Of a DNA stretch of 64,000 bases, positions 59,801-64,000 are shown piece by piece. The position numbers and the translations under genes are program-made. The number at the start of each line of letters is the position of its first letter. Positions within the stretch are counted from its first letter, which is position 1. A model generated the notes under the pieces. It saw nothing but the letters and a program-made list of their open reading frames with translations, made no database searches and was not told the origin of the DNA. This DNA is from Streptomyces seoulensis (GTDB lineage: Bacteria; Actinomycetota; Actinomycetes; Streptomycetales; Streptomycetaceae): the NCBI GenBank assembly GCA_013364255.1, contig CP054936.1, positions 3,626,853-3,690,852 of the forward strand, read 5' to 3'.

Positions 59801-60545
59801 TGAGCCCGGCCTGCCACGCCTTCGCCGTGCCGATCTGCGCGTTGGACTCGGCCAGGTCGGCGCTGACCCGGGCGTCCAGCCACACCTTGTCGACGCCGTC
59901 CGCCGAGAGGCCGCGGCGCGTGCCCGGCCGGGTGAAGTCCCGCCAGAACACCCGCCCCTTGGCCGCCGCGACGGCGGCCCCGTGCACGCTGGCGAGGAGG
60001 CGGGTGCGCTCGGTGCCGGACGGGGGCGCGGTGCGGGCGCCGCCGCCGTAGGTGACGATCAGCGGCAGCTCGCCGGTGCGGGCGTCGGCCAGGCCCTGGC
60101 GCAGCAGCGCGCTCACGTCGAACAGCCGCCGGTCCAGCCGGCCCGCCCGCAGATACGGCAGCGCCTCGTCCGGTACGACGCTGATCGCGCCGTCGGCCAC
60201 CTGCGTGCGCACCGCGCCGGATGCCCCGGCCGGCCGCTTCACGGTGACGGTCTGCTTGCCGCCGCCGAGGTCGGTGACGGTGACCTGGTCGCCGGTGACG
60301 AGGGTGACGGTGCGGGGGGCGGCCGACGCGGCCGAGGGGTTCGCGGCGGCGGGTGCGACGGGGTGTGCCGTGGGGGCGGTGGCGGGCGTCGCGGGGGCGG
60401 CGCCGGATGTCGTGGGGGTGGGGGCGGCGCCGGCGGCGGGTCCCGCCGGCAGCAGGGCGATCACGAGTCCGGCCGACAGGAGGAGGGTCGCTCTGTGTCC
60501 GCCTGGTACGCCTGACCCGCCTGATCCGCCTGGTCCTCTGCTCAT
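56802..60545 (-). CDS. Large secreted S8 (subtilisin-like) serine protease
   Basis: 1247 residues. Signal peptide (RATLLLSAGLVIALLPAGPAAGAA, ending near residue 40), Ala/Pro/Thr-rich linker and propeptide to about 225, then the catalytic domain with D259 (VLDTGAD), H291 (NGHGTHTAST) and S464 (GTSMATPH). Some 700 residues of beta-rich C-terminal domains follow, with a PA-like insert around 840. It is presumed extracellular, acting in nutrition or development. ATG 60545 with AGAGAGG upstream; the earlier in-frame start would place 41 extra residues before the signal. Confidence 0.94.
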   Translation of the reverse strand: MSRGPGGSGGSGVPGGHRATLLLSAGLVIALLPAGPAAGAAPTPTTSGAAPATPATAPTAHPVAPAAANPSAASAAPRTVTLVTGDQVTVTDLGGGKQTVTVKRPAGASGAVRTQVADGAISVVPDEALPYLRAGRLDRRLFDVSALLRQGLADARTGELPLIVTYGGGARTAPPSGTERTRLLASVHGAAVAAAKGRVFWRDFTRPGTRRGLSADGVDKVWLDARVSADLAESNAQIGTAKAWQAGLTGKGVTVAVLDTGADATHPDLTGRIKQSKSFIAGEEVADRNGHGTHTASTVGGSGAASDGVEKGVAPDADLAVGKVLDDQGTGSESQIIAGMEWAARDAHARIVSMSLGSDEPSDGADPMAQAVDNLSAETGALFVVAAGNTGAPSSIGSPGAADAALTVGAVDSADQAAYFTSAGPRAGDNALKPDLAAPGVDILAARSQLTEGSGYYTSMSGTSMATPHVAGVAALLAQEHPDWSGARLKDALMSTSKQLDASAYTLGAGRVSVPDAVAATLTATGSADLGFHAWPYSSDHPVTRTLSYANTSDRPVELTLAVQGAPEGVATLAATRLTVPAHGAAATTVTGDAAKAPVGQTSGQIVASAAGTPVAHTVFALVKEEERYTLTVHVKDRSGAAAAADLTVQRLAEGVDPAPAHVGDSGTLRLRLQPGAYSLTSFLDVRGSHGRDSLGLGFLAAPEIRLDRDREVTLDGRKLREIRADVGRRTETRQLLMEYDRSGGGSDLFGAVQVPVTYDSVFAAPTARVGQGGFEYRTVWRLGKPLLEVKGIGEAVAQSGGTLADGRSRLPLVDVGDGDFSGKHVRGKAVLARLADGAEPTALARAAQDAGVEALFVTDDAPGRLSTWWGADDDSDRPFPIATVNAADAARLRAARRVDMTGTRDTPYVYDLSEGHAGQIPDRDLTFRPGERQLARIGVAFHAARPASGGEFRYSITDAFPVGIGFQERVDYPARRTDYVSTGPGQRWHESVTLGDSALEERGGLVRYTGGSHPALDWFKPVWHPWLGTGLGWGQQRAGDTLQFNAPGWGDSGPDHTGFGDTYSADSGMTQTTEVFVDGVSADRNPDSTAHVWDAPADEHTYKLVTDTALDAARWPLATRGHAEWTFRSAATPDDHWTALPLINLGFDVATDLAGGLRAGGRVPVGLHAAYVAGAPGTGTIRDGRLEVSYDGGATWTAVRLTGGHGDWRGTLTVPRGAASVSLRAGAGDDRGGAVRQEIVRAVAVK

Positions 60546-60890
60546 CCGTGCCTCTCTTCGTCGAGTGCTGCCTGCGCCGTCGAGTGCTGGGCCGAGCGCT
60601 GCGAAGAGTGTCAGGAGACTTGTGTTGCAGGGGAGTTGACGAGAGGTGGCGGATGCCTGCCGTGGCATGTTCCCGCCAGGAACGGCCGGGGACGGGCCGG
60701 GACGGCCGGGGGCAAGGAGCCCGGTAGTCGCTTATCTGGCGCTTATTGAGCGCATAACCGTAAAATGCACCCATCTCGCGGCCCCCCGCCCGGCCCCCTT
60801 GAACGGGCGCCCGCTCTCCCGCCCCCGCACGATTTCAAGGAGGCCGCCGACCGGCGGCCGGCTCGGTCCGCGCTCTCGGGAGGAACTGCC
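60546..60890. promoter_or_regulatory. 345-bp divergent region, S8 protease / mbl
   Basis: No gene seen. Relatively AT-rich around 60731-60765, where GCGCT-TATTG-AGCGC (60739-60753) forms a dyad next to TAAAAT (about 60761). This is probably the mbl promoter zone, although no -35 with normal spacing is clear. The mbl message would have a leader of about 120 bases. Confidence 0.45.
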
Positions 60891-61931
60891 ATGACCGCCA
60901 GCCTGGAGCAGTTGCGCCGCTGTCACTTCGCCGTCGACCTGGGCGCGGCCCGGACCCGGGTGTACGTCAAGGGCGCCGGCCTGGTCGTGGACCAGCCCTC
61001 GGTCGCCGCCGTCAACACCCGCACCGGCGCGCTCATCGCGGTGGGCGAGTTCGCGGAGCGGATGACCGGCCGCACCCCCGACTACATCCGCGTGGTGCGC
61101 CCCGTCTCCGGCGGCACGGTCATCGACATCGAGATGGCCCAGCGCATGCTGCGGCACCTGCTCGGCGACCGGATGCGCCGGTCGCTGCGGCGCAAGGCCC
61201 GGCTGCGGGCGGCGGCCTGCACCCCGCACGACGCCGACCCGCTGGCGCAGCGGGCCACGATAGAGACGCTGGTCGGGCTCGGCGCGCGGCGGGTGGAGCT
61301 GGTCGACACCCTCATCGCCGCCGCCGTCGGCTGCGGGCTGCCCGTGGAGCGCGCCGAGGCCACCATGATCATGGTGTGCGGGGCAGCCGCGACCCAGGTC
61401 GCCGTGCTCTCCCTGGGCTCGATCGTCACGGCGGAGCGGGTACCGGTGGGCGGTGAGGCGGTGGACCACGCGATCGTCCAGTACCTGCGCCACGAGCACG
61501 CGTTGATGCTGCCGAGCCAGTCCGTGCGGCCGCTCCAGCTGGCCCTGCACGGCAACGGGCTCACCGCGCACGGCCCGGCGGCCACCGAGATCCACGGCCG
61601 CGACGTGGCCACCGGCCTCGCCCGCTCGGTCCTGGTCGACACGGCCGCCGTTCGGGAGGCCATCCAGACGCCGCTGACGGCGGTGCTGGACGGGATCGGC
61701 AAGGTGCTGCGCGAGTGCCCGCCCGACCTGGTGGCCGACCTCGCCGAGCGCGGCCTGACGATGGTCGGCGGCTCCGCCCTGCTGCCGGGCTTCGACCAGA
61801 TGGTCCGCACGGCCACCGGCATGCCGGTGCACATCGCCGAACGCCCCGACGTGTGCGCGGTCCAGGGCCTCGGCGAAATGCTGGAGGGCCGCATCGAGCC
61901 CCTGGTACTGGACCCGCTGGGGGCGTACTAG
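60891..61931 (+). CDS. mbl: MreB-like actin homologue Mbl
   Basis: 346 residues, shorter at the N-terminus than MreB. Actin/Hsp70 ATPase signatures: FAVDLGAARTRVYVKGAGLVVDQPS (phosphate 1), GAAATQVAVLSLGSIV (phosphate 2) and MVGGSALLPGFDQMV (adenosine). In S. coelicolor the Mbl protein (SCO2451 as I recall) helps spore-wall integrity together with MreB. The weakly conserved middle suggests a reduced subdomain IB. ATG 60891 with GGGAGGAACTGCC upstream. Stand-alone gene. Confidence 0.9.
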   Translation: MTASLEQLRRCHFAVDLGAARTRVYVKGAGLVVDQPSVAAVNTRTGALIAVGEFAERMTGRTPDYIRVVRPVSGGTVIDIEMAQRMLRHLLGDRMRRSLRRKARLRAAACTPHDADPLAQRATIETLVGLGARRVELVDTLIAAAVGCGLPVERAEATMIMVCGAAATQVAVLSLGSIVTAERVPVGGEAVDHAIVQYLRHEHALMLPSQSVRPLQLALHGNGLTAHGPAATEIHGRDVATGLARSVLVDTAAVREAIQTPLTAVLDGIGKVLRECPPDLVADLAERGLTMVGGSALLPGFDQMVRTATGMPVHIAERPDVCAVQGLGEMLEGRIEPLVLDPLGAY

Positions 61932-61945
61932 GGATACCGCGCGCC

Positions 61946-62053
61946 GGGCGTACGACAGCGGGCGGACCGGCGGGGCGTACGACAGCGGGCGGACCGGCGG
62001 AGCGTACGAGAGCAGGCGGACCACCGGGGCATACGACGGCGGGCAGGCCATCG
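61946..62053. repeat. 27-bp tandem repeat, four copies decaying left to right
   Basis: Units at 61946, 61973, 62000 and 62027 (starting GGGCGTACGACAGCGGGCGG). Copies 1 and 2 are identical, copy 3 differs at about five and copy 4 at about seven positions. It lies just after the mbl stop, in the 341-bp gap before the STAS-ANTAR gene; nothing else is seen in that gap. A nine-residue repeat frame on the minus strand (SYAPPVRPL) has no start or family support. Confidence 0.9.
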
Positions 62054-62272
62054 GCCCGCCCGCTTTTCCGCGCCCCCGCCCCACTCCGGCCGCCGGCGGG
62101 CGGTCCGGTCCGGCCGCCGTCAGGTGTACGCGGGCGGGGAGCGGGCAGGCGCAGGCCAGCAGCGCCGGAACCTCCGCGGACGCCGCTCGGCACGGCCGCG
62201 CCCCGGTGGCGACGGGGAACGCGGCGTCGCGAGGACGCGCGCGGACTGCCGGGGACGGAACAGGGCGGGAAC

Positions 62273-63010
62273 ATGACCTCAGCGGCACCACCACCTCTCC
62301 CACCTCTCGCGCGACGGCTGACCACACTCGTGGACGCCCTGACCATCGACCTACGCACGTTCCCGGACGGCCGGGCCCTGCTGCGCCCGCGCGGCGAACT
62401 GGTGCACGGCTGCGCACAGGCGCTGGCGAAGGCGCTGGCCGGGCTGCCGCCGGGGACGACCCGCATCGACCTGGACATGGCCCGGGTGACCTTCATGGAC
62501 ACGGCGGGCCTGGAACTGCTGGACGCGCTCGACGAGTACGGCCGCCGCCACCTGGTCCCGGTGACGGCCACCGGCTGGACGGGACAGCCGCTGCGCATCC
62601 TGGAACTGGCCGGCCTGGACACCGAGGACCCGTTGCGCCCGGCGGACGGCCGGCCCCCGGTCCCGGCGGCGCGGGCGGCCTCCGCGGTGGCCGCGGAACG
62701 GGCGGAGCGGCTCGGCCAGTTGCAGCAGGAGGTGGCGCAACTGCGGCAGGCCATCGCCTCCCGCCCGGTGATCGACCAGGCGCGCGGCATCCTGATGGCC
62801 GCGCACGCCTGCACCCCGCAGCAGGCGTGGGACATCCTCCGGGAGGCATCGCAGCGGACCAACACCAAGCTCCGCTCGGTCGCCGCCCGGGTCGTCGCGA
62901 GCGCCCGCCCCGACGGCCCGCCACCGCCGGACGCCCTGCGCCACGCCCTGAGCGAGGCGGCCGCCCGCACGACGGCCGGGGAGGACCCCGGAGCCCCCCG
63001 GCGCCCGTGA
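62273..63010 (+). CDS. STAS-domain protein with C-terminal ANTAR domain
   Basis: 245 residues. Residues 20-115 form an anti-anti-sigma STAS fold (GRALLRPRGELVHGCAQALAKALAGLPPGTTRIDLDMARVTFMDTAGLELLDAL; FMDTAG is the phosphorylatable-serine loop with Thr in place of Ser). A coiled coil (AERAERLGQLQQEVAQLRQAI) leads into an ANTAR RNA-binding domain (residues 163-220, SRPVIDQARGILMAAHACTPQQAWDILREAS). The combination suggests a link between partner switching and antitermination. ATG 62273 with GGGCGGG upstream; the gene stands alone. Confidence 0.85.
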   Translation: MTSAAPPPLPPLARRLTTLVDALTIDLRTFPDGRALLRPRGELVHGCAQALAKALAGLPPGTTRIDLDMARVTFMDTAGLELLDALDEYGRRHLVPVTATGWTGQPLRILELAGLDTEDPLRPADGRPPVPAARAASAVAAERAERLGQLQQEVAQLRQAIASRPVIDQARGILMAAHACTPQQAWDILREASQRTNTKLRSVAARVVASARPDGPPPPDALRHALSEAAARTTAGEDPGAPRRP

Positions 63011-63017
63011 CGACGCG

Positions 63018-63038
63018 GAGGGCGGCGTGAGCGCCCTC
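63018..63038 (+). terminator. Short stem-loop after the STAS-ANTAR gene
   Basis: GAGGGCG (63018-63024) pairs with CGCCCTC (63032-63038), loop 7 bases, immediately beyond the stop. Confidence 0.55.
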
Positions 63039-63176
63039 GCAAGGCGCGCGAAGGGCACGAACGGGCACTCGGGCTTCCGTGGGGTTCCCCGCTCAGGGGG
63101 TACTCGGCCCGGCGAATGATCAGCCGAACCAGCCGGATCGGCCCGACCGGGGCCGCACGTCCGCAGGAGCAGCACG

Positions 63177-63344
63177 ATGAGAGAGCACACCCCGTCCCAG
63201 GCCGAGGGCGAACGGGACGACGACGACACCCGGCGCACCGCCGAACCGCCCGACACCCCCTACCCGACCCCCTCCCAGGCGGAGGGCGACCGCGACGACC
63301 TCCCGGAGACCTCCGACGCCGCCGACGACGGCCGACGCCGCTGA
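63177..63344 (+). CDS. Small acidic protein with duplicated TPSQAEG motif
   Basis: 55 residues from ATG 63177, with AGGAG 8 bases upstream. Extremely hydrophilic, rich in Asp, Glu, Arg and Pro; the unit TPSQAEG(E/D)RDD occurs twice (residues 5-15 and 31-41), the second preceded by DTPYP. No membrane or fold signature; probably disordered. A GGGTAC box (63098-63103) resembles the -10 of stress sigma factors but lacks a well-placed -35. Good start signal and codon usage support a real gene of unknown function. Confidence 0.65.
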   Translation: MREHTPSQAEGERDDDDTRRTAEPPDTPYPTPSQAEGDRDDLPETSDAADDGRRR

Positions 63345-63466
63345 GCCGTGGGGCCGTAAGGGGGGTGAGCGGTCCAAGTGGGTGAGCGGTGGCCGCCGCT
63401 TCGGCGTGGCGACCACCGCCGCCGCGTACGAACAGGTCAGATCGATTCTGCGCCTGCACTGCGAGG

Positions 63467-63540
63467 TGGGGCGGGTGGGACTCGAACCCACGGCCGACGG
63501 ATTATGAGTCCGCTGCTCTAACCGGCTGAGCTACCGCCCC
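63467..63540 (-). tRNA. tRNA with CAT anticodon (elongator Met, or Ile2 if lysidine-modified)
   Basis: 74 bases on the minus strand with complete cloverleaf. The acceptor stem (GGGGCGG) pairs with CCGCCCC; D arm AGCTCAGCCGGTTAGAGC; anticodon loop CTCATAA; T arm GGGTTCGAGTCCC; discriminator A. CCA is not encoded. The CAT anticodon could be methionine or lysidine-modified isoleucine; sequence alone does not settle it. Confidence 0.9.
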
Positions 63541-63693
63541 GTTCGGCGCGTCGCGTACATGTGTGCGCGCCGTCTGCCGCAGCATAGCCGCTCATACGAT
63601 CTCCTGCTTCGTCATGGTCGGCTTGCCGCGGCCCCTCGTGACCTTGAGGACTCCGGCGCGGGCCGCACGGTTCCCCGGGTCACGAACCGGACA

Positions 63694-63717
63694 TGAAAAA
63701 GGACCCCGGAGGGTCCT
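63694..63717 (-). terminator. Rho-independent terminator of the tRNA-Asn pair
   Basis: On the minus strand AGGACCC (63711-63717) pairs with GGGTCCT (63700-63706) around TCCG and is followed by a T-run (63696-63700). It is the only classic U-tract terminator in the window, 12 bp past the tRNA-Asn. Confidence 0.88.
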
Positions 63718-63728
63718 CGTTCACTGTG

Positions 63729-63801
63729 CTCCCCCGACTGGACTCGAACCAGTAACCTGCCGGTTAACAGCCGGCTGCTCTGCCAATTGAGCTACGGAGG
63801 A
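63729..63801 (-). tRNA. tRNA-Asn (GTT), copy 1
   Basis: 73 bases. Acceptor TCCTCCG pairs with CGGGGGA (one G-U pair), anticodon loop CTGTTAA giving GTT, T arm CTGGTTCGAGTCCAG, discriminator G. CCA not encoded. Identical to the second copy, with a 78-bp period. Confidence 0.95.
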
Positions 63802-63806
63802 CCGAG

Positions 63807-63879
63807 CTCCCCCGACTGGACTCGAACCAGTAACCTGCCGGTTAACAGCCGGCTGCTCTGCCAATTGAGCTACGGAGGA
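63807..63879 (-). tRNA. tRNA-Asn (GTT), copy 2
   Basis: 73 bases, identical in sequence to the copy at 63729-63801 and separated from it by only 5 bp, so the pair is one transcript with very short processing linkers. The region to the right (63880-64000) holds the tRNA promoter but I cannot place its boxes with confidence. Confidence 0.95.
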
Positions 63880-64000
63880 ATGCCTCGTCGCATCGAACGC
63901 GTCTACCTGGGTAGTCGCCAGGGGGCGCGCGCTCGCTGCGACACATACATTAGCGCAAGCAGGGGGGTGCTCCGCCAATCGGTTCCCCCCGGCTCCGGAT

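Noticed and set aside
63729..63879. Tandem tRNA-Asn pair as an integration (att) site with an adjacent element
   Set aside because: The copies are full and identical with a 5-bp linker, and no integrase or truncated tRNA end is seen in the window; ordinary gene duplication explains it.
63563..63978. Short ORFs over the tRNA region reading TGLEPVTCRLTAGCS or SSVAQLAEQPAVNRQ
   Set aside because: These are translations of the tRNA-Asn genes and are well-known false proteins.

Overview
This 64-kb window is chromosomal DNA from a Streptomyces or very close relative. Evidence: very high GC with GC-rich third codon positions, many GTG and a few TTG starts, and a gene content and order I recognise from Streptomyces. 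That order includes a TerD/DUF475 cluster, homodimeric-type aceE, fasR-fabD-fabH-acpP-fabF, matB (malonyl-CoA synthetase), a large S8 protease and the MreB-like gene mbl. No rRNA, CRISPR array or intact insertion sequence is visible. A three-tRNA cluster (CAT anticodon, then two Asn) closes the window.

Layout. 0-3.4 kb: tellurite/stress-type genes (DUF475, two TerD) and an AhpE-type peroxiredoxin, all minus strand. 3.4-7.1 kb: DUF3052 and divergent aceE. 7.1-15 kb: small membrane protein, MFS exporter with divergent TetR, DUF1023 hydrolase, DUF4429 protein, MerR/GNAT pair, serine hydrolase, pirin. 15.1-20.1 kb: fatty-acid synthesis operon behind its activator FasR. 20.1-22.8 kb: DUF3145, SGNH lipoprotein, aldose epimerase. 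22.9-26.2 kb: a probable acquired patch with a decayed serine-recombinase end, TetR, MFS exporter, cupin and a junk-like tail. 26.2-31.7 kb: an oxidoreductase-RidA fusion facing a LysR regulator, EI24-type membrane protein, Ohr, and a CurA-like reductase facing MarR. 31.7-33.4 kb: an unknown gene bracketed by a 24-bp repeat, and an SCO2400-type zinc-ribbon membrane protein. 33.6-41.2 kb: a sugar or sugar-acid catabolic and uptake cluster. 41.3-44.9 kb: an aminotransferase-fold protein without its PLP lysine, an anti-sigma-type ATPase / XRE-DUF5753 / DUF397 set, and Rrf2. 44.9-52.6 kb: GH35 beta-galactosidase and a tightly packed operon of an HExxH protein, two related membrane proteins and a flavin monooxygenase. 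52.6-56.7 kb: SMP-30 lactonase with IclR, an unknown gene and matB. 56.8-63.9 kb: S8 protease, mbl, a STAS-ANTAR protein, a 55-residue acidic protein and the tRNAs.

How the parts fit. FasR very likely activates fabDHPF, and a long inverted repeat directly after fasR is a good operator candidate. The IclR gene near 54 kb carries a site (GTTCGATATTTC) in its own leader. Near-identical sites occur 18-21 kb away: just downstream of the predicted start of transcription of the sugar-acid dehydratase, and upstream of the 36.1-kb gene. A split regulon is therefore predicted: lactonase plus IclR at one locus; dehydratase, dehydrogenase and ABC transporter at the other.

A recurrent architectural feature is a TAnnnT -10 box placed 6-9 bases before the start codon with no Shine-Dalgarno sequence. 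I count about a dozen predicted leaderless genes, mostly regulators and accessory enzymes. Another is a set of short tandem repeats (15-44 bp units) in gaps and in low-complexity protein tails.

Names given from memory of Streptomyces coelicolor orthologues (fasR, matB, mbl, the SCO2400 family) could not be checked by search here.
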